Shown here in pieces: positions 9,139 through 20,089 of a DNA stretch of 64,000 nucleotides. The notes beneath the pieces were generated by a model, which saw only the letters and a list, made by a program, of their open reading frames with translations, ran no database searches and was not told the origin of the DNA. The stretch comes from Bretschneidera sinensis (taxonomy: Eukaryota > Streptophyta > Magnoliopsida > Brassicales > Akaniaceae): the NCBI GenBank assembly GCA_023935145.1, contig CM043699.1, forward strand, positions 72,917,638 to 72,981,637, in the 5' to 3' direction. A program made the position numbers and the translations under genes. Each line of letters starts with the position of its first letter. The stretch's first letter is position 1.

Positions 9139-10800
9139 TTATTGCCACTTTCTTTCCCTTGTTACATAGCAGGGTTCTTTTCCACTCGATTGTCCACTTG
9201 TCTCCCAGACCTTAATGTGACAATTGATTAAACTTGTTCCCCCATTCGTGCGTAGGAGTTGATGAATTTCCAACCATAAATTGTCCCTTCGGATTGGGCA
9301 CGGGCTGACTAGGGAACTTTCCCTTCTCTCTTTCACCCAAGTGACTTGCAATTTGACCCATTTGACTCTCTAGCTTGGCAATCACTTGGGTGTTTACTAT
9401 TGTTGCGCTCCTCACTTCACTGATGGATTGGCTAGTCATCTTCATGAACTCCTTGAGGGTGTCCTCTAGTGACTGTGAAACTGGTGTTGGCGCTTGAGAA
9501 GGAGCTTGGTAAGCAGGTGATGGTGCTGGATGGGTTGAGCGACCATGACTTGGAATTGGTGGAGGAAATCTGGGAGGGTATTGATTGTGAGCATGATGAG
9601 GGGCTCTTTCCTGATTCATCGATTAGTTCTGCTTCCATGAAAAATTAGGGTGGTTCCACCGCCCTGGATTGTAAGTCTCGGAGTAAGATCCATTTGACTG
9701 CCTCCGATAGACATTGAAAGTGTTTACTTGTTCCATAGGATACTCGGTAAAAGCCGACATTCATGGACAATTTTGTGCTAAATGCATGGGAATAGCACAC
9801 ATGGAACAACTCTCAACATTGAATGTGTTGGCAGCATTGATGGACTGGCCCATAGTAAGAGCGTCAATCTTCTTAGTGAGAGCATCTAGCTTTATCCTCA
9901 AGTCAGTGTCCTCCTTGATCTCATAGATGCCTCATTTCTTAAGAGCACGGATGGACTTGTCCCGACAGCTTGAGAAATCCCACTGCAGAGAGTTATCGGA
10001 CAACTTGTCTAATGCCTTGTATGCTTCCTCCCCTGTCAGACTTAAGAATGCCCCCCCATTCATAGAATCGATCATGCTACGGTTAGGTTGAATCAACCCT
10101 TGGTAGAAGAACTGAACAAGTCTCCACTTCTCATATCCATGTGGAGGGCATCTGATCAGTAACTTTTTGAAGTGCTCCCAGCTCTCAAAAAACTTCTCAT
10201 ACTCATCCTGAGTGAAAGAACTAATCTCCTTTCGGCACTCATTCACTCTAGACATTGGGAAAAACTCATGATAAAAGTTACTCAGCAAATTTTCCCAAGA
10301 TGTAATAGACCCGAGCGTGTTGGAATCTAACCATGTCCTAGCTCTATCCTGAAGAGAAAAAGGGAAAAATCGAAGATGGACTGACTCCTCAGAGAAGTTC
10401 TAGAACTTGAATGTGGCACAAATATCTTTGAACTTCTTCACATGACTGTAAGGATTTTCAAGAACTAAGCCATGAAATGAGGGTAGGAGTTAGATGACAT
10501 GTGGCTTTAAATCAAAATGGGTGGCATTGGTTGGTGGCAACACTATGCAAGAAGATGAGTTAGTCGCAGTGGGTACGAACAAATCCCTAAGCGATGTAGT
10601 GGAGTCCACGTTCCAAGCTCTAGGTTGCTCTACATGCTCCGGTTGATTTGCATTCCTAAAATTTTCTCCCATCTCAATTATGTCTCTTTCAACTAGTGCT
10701 ATTTTCTGTCTCCTAAGAGTTCTTTCTAAGTCGGGATCTAAATGTATCAATTCTAAGTTCAGAGATCTCCGACCAAACATATACTGCACAAAAAGCACTA
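9139..10800 (-). pseudogene. R1 Gag
   Basis: Gag of the Athila type in broken frames. The N-terminal part is at 10798-10490 and the capsid part at about 10440-9930, including SFTQDEYEKFFESWEHFKKLLIRCPPH with its family-typical CPPHG turn. A zinc-knuckle region with cysteines is near 9780. Then come the NPGRW(N)HPNF block (about 9660) and a proline-rich then coiled-coil segment (9619-9212). Stops lie between the pieces, so no intact Gag could be made. Confidence 0.82.
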
Positions 10801-11089
10801 AAATAAATTAACTAGCAGAAACAAAATAACAATAAAGTAAAATAAACACAAAAACAAAAAACACACTACTCACAAAATGGGCCAACAACAATTGGCAAAA
10901 ATAATTTTTATTTTTATTTTTATATATCTATTTTTTTATAGGCCAATGCAAATAGAAACAAATAAAATAAAATAAAACTGCAAAAAGAAAAATCAAACAA
11001 AAAATGCTAACTAACTAGTAGAAGAATAAAATTAATTTAGACAAAAATTTCACAAACCAAACAATTCCCCGGCAACGGCGCCAAAAACT
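10801..11089 (-). other. R1 leader and tRNA-Asp-type primer binding site
   Basis: The primer site is 11065-11082. On the minus strand it reads GGCGCCGTTGCCGGGGAA, the complement of the plant tRNA-Asp 3' end, as in Athila elements. It begins eight bases inside the LTR end. The remaining A-rich leader up to gag has no feature I can name. Confidence 0.85.
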
Positions 11090-12381
11090 TGTTATGAGTT
11101 TTAAATTACTCGCAAGCGCACGAGTCATCTGCAATATAGTGTGTGCAAGTGCGAGGTCAAATCCACAGGGAATTGCGTTGTGAAAATATATTTTTATCTA
11201 AACTAAGTCTATTTTAACCTAGTTCCAAATTTGTAATTGTATGTTGCAAACACAATAAACTAAACTAAATTGATTTAAAAACAAATGATAAAGATACTAA
11301 GGTTTCTGAATCAACCCCACCAAAGTAAAGCATATATTTTCATATTCTATATAAAAGTAATCAAAAAATTCCATGAATCCACCATTATACCAATCACAGC
11401 TAATACCCAAATTAAACCAAAACCATCCAATGTATCCGTTTAATTTACAAGTCACAAAGGAAATTCAATCTAATTTGAATGATCCGTCGTATCCGGCAGA
11501 TGAAACACAAGGAATATCCAATTTAATAATTTAAAAACAATCAATCATAAGATTTTACTCAAATAATTGAACAGAGCATTTATACTCAAAATATCATAAT
11601 TGTATAAACAAATCTAAAAATATGATGCCAAATAATAGCGAGGCTTCATCTTCAACCTTAGATGAAGATTTTAGCCTCTCATAATTATGAAACTAAAGTT
11701 CACAATAAAAGTGTTAAACATTAAACTTTAATACTTAAAAATGAAATAAATTAAAACTGTCTATACATTGGGAGAAATTCCACTCGCTGTTGGGCGACGC
11801 TTCCCCTCGTGGTAGCAAAGCCTTCAAGATCCACTAGAATGCTAGCAGAAGTCCTCCAGATTGCACACCGAATGATGAAGTGAGATGAGACTTTTATAGG
11901 GGAATTCCCATAGTACAATGTATTTCAAATTCGATGTGGGATACTGCCCGAGTGCGCTCGATCGCAGTCTGGTGCACTGCAAAGCATTTTTAATCGATGT
12001 GAGATGTGCAAGTGCGCACTTGCGATCGATTGCAAGTCTGATGCGCTCAAGCGCACTAGACATCTTCAACTTGACCCTTGTCTACTAAAACCGCCATAAC
12101 TTTCTCTAGAAAAATCATTTTTACAAGTCGTAAAATTTTTCAAAAAATAGACTTCCGGATCTTTCCAAGCGTATATGGCTCATCTCTTGGTTCTTCCTGA
12201 ATCAATATAGTAAAATCCACAAAAATGACTGATCTGTACAGGTAATTCTGGCAATTTTAGTGAAACTCCTTTCCTAGTGCTTGTAAACCTGAAAAACAAC
12301 GAAAATAACTCAAAGTAATAAATTCTTAAGCTAACAAATGTAAATTAAGTGGCCAAAATATGTAATATTTGGCACTCATCA
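11090..12381 (-). repeat. 5' LTR of R1
   Basis: A 1,292-bp LTR. On the minus strand it runs from TGATGAGTG (12381) to ACTCATAACA (11090). In that sense the order is: the shared U3 block (12291-12074), palindromes (12056-11950), a TATA box (11898-11891), and a U5 end with CCTCGCACTTGC...GCGCTTGCGAG arms (about 11150-11105). Homologous LTRs occur at 1-806, 55634-57036 and, as a fragment, at 21905-22581. Confidence 0.9.
11891..11898 (-). promoter_or_regulatory. TATA box of the R1 5' LTR
   Basis: It reads TATAAAAG on the minus strand. The palindromes CGCTCGATCG, GTGCGCAC and CGATCGATTGC lie 50-165 bases upstream in transcription sense. Confidence 0.65.
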
Positions 12382-13103
12382 CTTTTCATCCTCAAACTGA
12401 TGGGCAGAGAGAAAGAATCATCAGAATATTAGAAGATATGTTGAGGGCAAGTTTATTGAGTTTCTCAGTGAGCTGAGATGCTTATTTACCTTTGATCGAG
12501 TTTGCATACGATAATCAGTATCAAACTAGTATTGGGATGGCACCATTTGAGGCTTTATATGATAGAAGGTGTTTGGTCCAGAAATGATAGATTTGACTAC
12601 GGAGAGGATCAAACTGGTTAGAAAGAACCTTAGAGCAGCACAGAATAAATAGAAGGGATATGCAAATAATAGAAGATGACCTCTTGAGTTTCAGGTTGGT
12701 GACTTTTTGTTTTTGAAGATATCTCTGTGGAAGGGTGTATTGAGATTTAAAAAGAAAGGAAAGTTGAGTTCGAGATTTGTGAGGCCATATGAGGTAATTG
12801 AAAGAGTTGGACTAGTAGCATATAGATTGGATTTGCCTCAAGAATTAAAACAATTACACAATGTGTTTCATGTTTCACTTTTAAAAAAGTGTATACATGA
12901 TGAATCCCATAGTATTTCGAATCAGGTTGTAGAACTTCAGGAAAAGTTGACCTTTATATAAGTACCAGTCAGAATTCTAGGCAGAAAGGAACAAGTCTTG
13001 CGTAATAAAGTTATTCATTTGAATCAAGTATTATGGCAAACAAAAGATGTTGAAGAAATTACATGGGAGCATGAGGCAAGAGTACCCCTATCTTTTTCAT
13101 GAG
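12382..13103 (+). pseudogene. R3 integrase C-terminal half and chromodomain
   Basis: It opens inside the integrase core at the FHPQTDGQ block, followed by LPLIEFAYDNQYQTSIGMAP. A 84-codon open stretch (12707-12961) holds the integrase C-terminal fold (FVRPYEVIERVG, then LHNVFHVSLLKK). After a stop at 12960 the chromodomain-like tail follows (PVRILGRKEQVLRNK, then WEHEARVPL), ending near 13103. Stops at about 12478, 12590 and 12960 disable it. The chromodomain normally steers chromovirus insertion to chromatin marks. Confidence 0.85.
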
Positions 13104-13246
13104 TTAGGTAAGAAAATTTCAAAGATAGGTAAAATTGTAATACTCATGTTCTTAAAGTAAGGGTAAAGAAGTAATTTGATAGATATGACATGAAATTAAA
13201 AAAATATATAAATGAAATATTTACTATTAAAAAAAGGGGGGAAGGG

Positions 13247-13301
13247 CCAACACCTGGACGTCGAGGTGTTGGTTGCCCAACATGCAAAATGGGCATGTTG
13301 G
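13247..13301. repeat. Pair of inverted repeats in the R3 LTR
   Basis: The first (13247-13272) is nearly palindromic over 26 bases, with arms CCAACACCT/AGGTGTTGG around GACGTC. The second has arms CCAACATGC (13277-13285) and GCATGTTGG (13293-13301). Both arms share the CCAACA start. Confidence 0.85.
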
Positions 13302-13980
13302 ACAACAAGGAGAAATGGTGGCAATAGTGGCAGTGAAATGGTTTTATTATAAGACTTTAATTTTTTGTTTTGTTTTATTTTTTCTTACAAAATCCCATTT
13401 GGTTTTCTTCTTTCTTCAATTCAAATTTCTTAGCAAAATGTTATAAAGAAAATTTCTCCAATATTACAGATAGTATAGTCATTCAATTACAATAGCAAGA
13501 CTTCATCATAATTGAGGTGTTAGTGATCAACAATCTCAAAAAATTGCTGAAAGGAGCAGGAAAGGCAAGGAGGTGATCGACGATAGCTTTAAGTGCTACG
13601 TGGTAAGTTAGATTTACATTAGTAATCGAAACCAATAAAAATATGAAGTTATGATATTTGAATAATTGGGTGAATTATAATGATTTAATGATATATTTTC
13701 TGTTATATATAAAAAAAAATTGATTGATTAGGAATTAGAAAGTATGTAGAATATTAATTATATAAGAATTTATATTTTAAAAAGGATGGATGAATGAAAA
13801 ATATCTTGAGAAGTTTTATAAAATTTCTAAAAATGTGATTGAAAAATGTATATGATATATGAGGAGATAATTTAATGAATATGATAAAAATAATAATTTT
13901 GAAAAAGAGCTGAATAGTTATATTGAATGCTTGAATGTATGCTTGTTTTCGTATTATTGCTCATATGCATAAAATAAAAG

Positions 13981-14248
13981 ACCAAGAAGGCAACAAGTCT
14001 AGCTGAAAACACCAGGAATGCATGGTCTAGCTGAAAAGACCAGGAATGCAGTTGGTCTAGCTGAAAAGAACAGAAAGGCAGCTGGTCTAGCTGAAAAGAC
14101 CAGGAAAACAGCTGGTTTAGCTGAAAAAACCAAGAAGGCAGCTAGTCTAGCCGAAAAAGCCAGGAAGGCAGCTGATCTAGCCAAAAAAGCCAGGAAAGCA
14201 GCTGGTCTAGCCGAAAAAACCAAAAAGGCAACTGGTCTGGCTGAAACA
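13981..14248 (+). repeat. 30-bp minisatellite, nine units, in the R3 LTR
   Basis: Units of 30 bases (the second is 28) with the core GGTCTAGCTGAAAA. The period is a multiple of three, so both strands stay open through it and it appears to encode a lysine/alanine-rich decapeptide repeat on the plus strand. It lies inside an LTR and has no coding context. Confidence 0.92.
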
Positions 14249-15178
14249 TGTTGACATGTGGGAAGACATTCCCAGTTAATAATATGAAATGATCTGATGA
14301 GAAAAAAAGAAAAAAAATTTAAATTCATGCATTGCATTTGTTTTAAATATTGATTATTATTGATTGAGATGCTAAAGTATCAGTCTTGATTATGAAATGA
14401 TTTATAGACAAATGAGTCTCACAGAGAGGCATATATGATGAGAAAGAAAGGTGAAAGTATGATATGATAAAATTATTTGATTGATTGAGTATACGTTGTG
14501 AATCTCATAATGAGGTAAATAATGATGTTGAATTGATAGTCTCAAGATGATTAAATATATGAGAAGAAAAATTGATATGTTTGATGATTAATTTAAAAAG
14601 AGATTGATAAATTGTTGGAATTATGATATGAATAGTGATAATAGAACGTTATTATTAAATTATATGAGATAATAGATGAATGAATATTGGAATATTATTT
14701 GAAAGATTAAATTATTATATGTGAAAAAATATATGATTAATATTGGTGAATTAGAACCGATTGAATTATAAGATGTGATTGGAAGTATATAATCGAGTAC
14801 TTCTAGTAAATTTAATTTACTGAGTTGGTGAAGCTCACTCCTCATTATTGAATAATTTCAGGCAACGGGAAATGCAGATAGATTTTAGAGTAGATATCAA
14901 AGTATTTACCTTAAGTAGGTCCTGTGGTCATGTCCTTAGACATTGTAAGAAAGAAGAAAGAAAATTTGTAATAAAATATTTTCATGCATTTTCGTTTTAT
15001 TTATATATTGTTTCTGATGGGAGAATGATGACGTTCTCCTCTGAAAAGAGTTGAGGATTGGATGTAATTTTTTAATTTCAGTTGATGTTTTAATATTGTT
15101 GCATGTATGTGTTGTGCTGGGATTTCAAAACGTGACGACACCATCTTGGGGGTGGCCAACCCAGGATGGGTTGTTACA

Positions 15179-16381
15179 CCATTACTGATGCCTTATCTTC
15201 TTGCTTTATGCTAATATCTGTTTATAATCCTCAACAACAAGAACAAGGGTATATGATTTTCAAAGAAACCATTGATTCTCAAATTCAGAACATCTTACAA
15301 GGGTTTAAGGTATTCTTTGATGAACCTGTCGGCTTACCTACAACAAAAAGAGTAAATCATAAGATTCATTTGTTATCTAGTCCATCTCCTGTCAATATAA
15401 AGCCTTATAGGTATCCCCATTTTTAGAAAAAAGAAATAAAAAAAAAGTAGTCAAAGACATGTTACAAATGGGAGTCATTCAACACAACACAAGCCTCTCA
15501 CCAGTTTTGCTAGTAAAAAAGAAAGATGAAACTTAGAGGTTTTGTGTGGATTATAGAGGGTTAAATTCAGTCACTATCAAGGATTGTTTTCCTATCCCTG
15601 CTTTGGATGAACTGATTAATGAACTACATGGTGCTAAGGTCTTCTCAAATTTCGATTTGAGAGTTGGATATCATCAAATCAGAATGAATCCTAAAAACAG
15701 TGAGAAAACAACATTCAGGACTCACCATGGACATTATGAGTTCCTAGTGATGCACTTTGGTTTAACAAATGCTCTCTCTACTTTCCAAGCTACAATGAAC
15801 CAGATCTTTGATGCTTATCGAAGAAAATTTGTCATAGTTTTCTTTGATGACATTTTAGTATATAGCAAATCCATTCAGGCAAATCTGGAACACCTAATAC
15901 TTGTGTTGAATTGTTTACAAGAAGCTTCTATGTATGCTAAATTGTCCAAGTGCAACTTTGGAACATCTTCAATTGATTACCTTGGGCACATAATCTCTAG
16001 GGATGGTGTGGCACCATATCCCCAAAAGATCACAACTTTGTTAGATTGTCCTACACTAACTACTATGAAACACTTGGGAAAGAGACTTTTTAGGTTTTAC
16101 TGGATATGACAAGAAATTTGTGAGAGAATATGCTACCATTGCTTCACCATTAACTAATCTCCTCAAGAAAGACAACTTTCAATGGAATGAGTGTTCAGTT
16201 GAAGCCTTTCAAAACTTAAAGATTGCAATGATTGCAACTCCAATCCTAACCTTACCAGATTTCATTGAAACATTTGTTCTTGAAACTAATGCCTCTGGAT
16301 ATGGTATTGCAGCTATCCTTCTATAACAAGGCCATCCTATAGCATTCTTTAGTAAGAAGTTGTCCCCTTCATTACAACTAG
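15179..16381 (+). pseudogene. R4: Reina-type chromovirus pol, first part (RT and start of RNase H)
   Basis: This is Reina-type pol: the pre-RT block (KIHLLSSPSPVNIKPYRYPHF, about 15360-15423), RT with FCVDYRGLN (about 15540) and the catalytic FFDD box (about 15840-15851), then the thumb, and the RNase H start with ETNASGYGIAAILL (about 16285-16326). Stops at 15424 and 15534 and a frameshift near 16090 break it. It is cut at 16381 by R5 and resumes at 23164. Everything 5' of this point is missing, apparently displaced by R3. Confidence 0.87.
16377..16381 (+). other. Target-site duplication of R5 (left copy)
   Basis: ACTAG at 16377-16381 is repeated at 23164-23168. It marks R5 as an insertion into the R4 RNase H coding sequence. 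Confidence 0.9.
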
Positions 16382-17093
16382 TGATGTGAACCTATGGAAT
16401 AGAAATCCCTTGAACCCATAATCAAATTGAAACTTACCCAAGAAAGCCAAGAATCAAGTCAAGATAATCTAGACCCATTGAAATCTTGTTTCAAGAACCT
16501 AGATTCGATGAGAACACCACAAAGGATTTGCCTTTGATAAGTTCTTAGTTCAATCAAGAACAAGTAGAGAAAGCTAAAAGTTCTCTATGAAGAAAACTTC
16601 ATTCACGTTCAACTTACCCTCAAAATACGACTACAAGTGTTTTTGTACCCCTCCATGAAACCCTAGGGCCGAATAAGGCCTACATCAATTAAAAGACATG
16701 GGCTGGACATCTTAAAGCCTAAAAACATCCTAATCTACATGCCTATAGCTAATAAAACCACTTAATGAATTAAATAGGCCCAAATGCCGACAACCATAGA
16801 AATATAAAATAGACCCACATGCATATACTTAATGAAATAAAAAGTCTACATAAAACCACTAGCCTATGCCGCCCCCCTCTATAGCTTGTATCACATGGAT
16901 TAAAGCTGGTTCTTCTTCTTTCAAGCCCATCTTGAATGTTGGGGTCTTACTCGATAAATTTGCAAACTTGGTCCAAGTGAATTGCACCAATCCTTGCATT
17001 GCTTCCTTGATCTTCTTAGCTCTTGACCTTGTGATTGGCCCATCTGGAACTTGCAAGGGATCCTTAAGACTCGGTCCACCATGGTGCCCATCA
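16382..17093 (-). repeat. 3' LTR of R5, encoding the integrase tail
   Basis: A 712-bp LTR. On the minus strand it starts TGATGGGCACC after the purine tract AAGGAGAGGGGGA (17094-17106) and ends GGTTCACATCA. The integrase reading frame crosses the tract and continues about 80 codons into the LTR, to 16859. It aligns with 22582-23163. Confidence 0.85.
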
Positions 17094-18315
17094 TTCCCCC
17101 TCTCCTTAAAAGGATTCGACCTCGAATTGTCACCTGCATCAAAGGGAGAAAGATCAGAAACATTGAAAGTAGCAGAGATATTATACTCACCTGGAAGATC
17201 CACTTTATAAGCATTATCATTAATTTTTTTAAGGATTTGGAAAGGTCTATCTCCTCGAGGATGCGTTTTAGTCCTTCTATGGGCTACAAATCTTTCTTTG
17301 TGCATGTGAACCCAAACCCAATCTCTTGGTTCAAAGATGACACGCCATCGCCCTTTATTGGCTTGCGAAACAAACTTTTCATTCTTCTATACAATTTGAA
17401 ACCGTACCCTTTCATGAATTGACTTCACTAATTTGGCCTTCTTGTGTCCATCCAAACTACTCCTTTCATCAATAGATAAATGTATCAAATCTAAAGGAGT
17501 AGGTGGATTAAAACTATAAAAAATTTCAAAGGGAGAATAAGAAGTAGTAGTATACATAGTCCTATTATATGCAAACTCTATAAATGGCAAACAGTCCTCC
17601 CAAGTTTTTAAATTCTTTCGAATGACAGTGCGTAAGAGTTGAGTTAGAGTCTTGTTGACTACTTCATTCTATTTGTCAGTCTGTGGATAACAAGTAGTGG
17701 AAAATAAAAGTTTGGTACCTAATTTTCCCCACAAAACCTTCCAAAAGTAGCTAAGGAATTAAACATCCCTATCAGAAACAATTCTCCTAGGCACACCATG
17801 GAGTCGCACTATTTCCTTGAAAAATAAATCAACTATGTTTGTGGCATCATACGTTTTATGGCATGGAATGAAATGTGCCATTTTACTAAATCTATCCACT
17901 ACCACAAAAATAGAATCTCTACCTTTTTGGCCCTAGGTAGCCCCAAAACAAAGTCCATAGAAATGTCTACCCATGGCTCACTAGGAACGGGTAAGAGTGT
18001 ATACAATCTATGTCGTAAAACCTTAGATTTGACCTTTCTACATGTAATGCACCTACCACATATTTGAGTGACGTCTTTTCTCATCCTAGGCCAAAAGAAA
18101 TGTTCATGTAAAATTCCCATTAATCCCCTACTATGTGCTTCACGCACCAATAATTCACGCATTAAACAATTTAGCACACACAATTTGCTTTCTTTAACCA
18201 AGTAACCATCATGATTGTAAAACTTACCAAATGCCGCTTTATCACATGCCATATACACATCAGAAAAATCAACATCATTGGCATACATATCTTTCATATA
18301 TTCAAACCCAAGCAT
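16859..18315 (-). pseudogene. R5 integrase
   Basis: Zinc finger and catalytic-core start lie in the 18315-17899 stretch (HEHFFWPRMRKDV, CGRCITCR, then [14 protein letters not shown]). The core continues in broken frames, with LPFIEFAYNRT at about 17585. The C-terminal domain is at 17305-16859 (148 codons), with GDRPFQILKKINDNAYKVDLP and ATFNVSDLSPFDAGD. It ends with a basic GPITRSRAKKIKEAMQGL tail that lies in the LTR. In CRM elements a C-terminal motif of this position has been proposed to guide insertion to centromeres. Frameshifts lie near 17600-17900. Confidence 0.83.
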
Positions 18316-19800
18316 TTTAGCACTTATAGAAGTAAGAAGTACATACCTCCATGATAAAGCATCAGCAATAATGTTCTCCTTACCTTACTTGTAACGCATG
18401 ACATAGGGAAAGATCTCGATGTATTCCATCCATACAACATGTCTCTTATTTAATTTACCTTTACCCTTGAGATGCTTCAATGATTCATGATCGGTGTGGA
18501 TCACAAATTCCTTAGGCCAAAGGTAGTGCTACCACATCTTTAGAGTGCAAACAAGAGCATAAAGTTCTTTTTCATAAGTGGGATAATTCAAGGCCGCTCC
18601 AATTAGCTTTTCACTGAAGAAGGCTATGGGCCGCCTATCCTGCATCAAAACGGCTCTAATTCCTATCCCTGAGGCATCACGTTCAATCTCAAAAGTTTTG
18701 TTAAAGTCATGTAATGCTAACACATGGTAGCAAATGCATTCGCTTGATCAATCCTCCAATGAAATCTAACATTCTTTTTAATTATTTCAGTGAGTGGTGC
18801 AGTAATAGTGCTAAAATCCTTAACAAAACGCCTATAAAAGCTAGCTAAACCATGAAAGCTTCTTACCTCAGTGATGCATTTAGGCGTTGGCCACTCCTTG
18901 ATGGCCTTGACTTTCTCTTCATCCACCTCAATACCATTTGTAGTAACAACATAACCAAGAAAAACAACTATTTCCATGCAAAAGGTACATTTCTTAAAAT
19001 TAGCATACAACTTTTCATATCTCAAAACATCGAGCACACATCTCAAATGCTCAGTATGTTCAACTAAGTTCTTGTTGTACACTAGGATATCATCAAAGTA
19101 CACGACTACAAATTTGCCTATGAACACACGTAATACATGGTTCGTTAATCTCATAAAAGTACTAGGCGTATTTGTAAGTCCAAATGACATAACCAACCAT
19201 TCATAAAGTTCCTATTTAGTCTTAAAAGCAGTTTTTCATTCATCTCCCTCCTTCATTCTAATTTGATGGTAGCCATTTTTAAGATTTATTTTACTTAAAA
19301 TACATGAGCCATGCAATTCATCAAGTATATCATCTAATCTAGGAATGGGATGACGATACTTTACCGTAATATTGTTGACCGCTCTGCAATCAATGCATAT
19401 CCTCTAAGTCCCATCCTTCTTTGGCATTAGTAGCACTAGTACTACACATGGGTTCATGCTCTCCCTCACGTACCTCTTTCTCATCAAATCTTTAACTTAC
19501 CATTGAAGCTCCTTTGTCTCCTCTGGATTACTCCTATAGGCTAGTCGGTTTGGAATAACTGCTCCAGGTATGAAATCAGTTTGATGCTCAGTGCCTCTAA
19601 TGCACGGCAACTCACTCAGTATCTCCTCCGGAAATACATCCTCGAACTCTTGCAACAAAGAAACAGCCAAACTAGGAAGGGATTGGTTAGTTTCATCAAG
19701 ATTAAGATAAGATTCTTTGTAAACAAGAAAAATCATAGGTTGATATGCTAAGAAGGCTCTCTTAACCTCACTCTCGTTTGCATAAAAGCTCATCTTTGTC
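18316..19800 (-). pseudogene. R5 reverse transcriptase and RNase H
   Basis: The pre-RT block is at 19793-19497 (PEEILSELPCIRGTEHQTD, NPEETKELQ). RT runs from about 19490 to 18900, with the catalytic YFDD box at about 19095-19106. The thumb ([20 protein letters not shown]) is at about 18870-18810. RNase H is at 18723-18400, with [15 protein letters not shown] and [15 protein letters not shown]. Stops at about 19496, 19395, 19240 and 18717 break the frame. Confidence 0.87.
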
Positions 19801-20089
19801 TTTTCTTTTCTCTTTCTTTTTTCTCTCGTGGCTTCACTCTCTTTTCTTTATTCTTAGCCATCTCTCTGTTTTCTTTTTCACCTTTTCTTTTTCTTGAGGT
19901 TTCGACCTCACCCTCATTTTTCTTTTCTGTCATTTTTCTTTTTTATGTTTTGGCCTCACCCTTTCTTTTTTTGCTTAATCTCACTTTTCAGCTTCAATTG
20001 GTCCTCATAGACCTGTTTTAAGGTTAAAGGAGCAAGCTTGATTGTTTTTCCATCCTTACAAAGCTGCACCTATTCCTAAACCCGTCATG

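Larger units (their letters stand above)
1..12381 (-). mobile_element. R1: Athila-like Ty3/gypsy element, minus strand, 3' LTR cut by window edge
   Basis: The LTR at 11090-12381 is followed on the minus strand by a tRNA-Asp-type primer site, then gag, protease, RT, RNase H and the start of integrase, running down to 6249. A matching LTR at 1-806 is preceded on the minus strand by a polypurine tract, so it is the 3' LTR of the same element. R2 occupies about 940-6248 and has replaced the rest of integrase and most of the post-pol region. The right flank (from 12382) is the integrase of the Tekay-type element R3, so R1 inserted there. The left flank and its target duplication lie outside the window. 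Confidence 0.85.
12382..15178 (+). mobile_element. R3: 3' end of a Tekay-type chromovirus
   Basis: The integrase core, C-terminal domain and chromodomain coding (12382-13103) run into a 2,043-bp LTR (13136-15178) with the TGTAATAC...GGTTGTTACA ends typical of Tekay/del elements. The 5' part is absent because R1 inserted in the integrase gene, so it presumably lies beyond the left window edge. Confidence 0.82.
13136..15178 (+). repeat. 3' LTR of R3
   Basis: It starts TGTAATACTC 33 bases after the coding end and finishes GGGTTGTTACA. It carries two adjacent hairpins (13247-13301) and a 30-bp minisatellite (13981-14248). The rest is AT-rich with no gene. R4 coding starts immediately after it, so R3 probably inserted into R4. 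Confidence 0.82.

Noticed and set aside
13999..14337. Open frames on both strands through 13981-14337, giving decapeptide-repeat proteins
   Set aside because: They follow from a 30-bp tandem repeat inside the R3 LTR, a period that keeps any frame open. There is no coding context or homology.
19800..20040. T/C-rich stretch considered as a polypurine tract on the minus strand
   Set aside because: It lies between R5 protease and RT, is very long and irregular, and no LTR follows. It is charged low-complexity coding.
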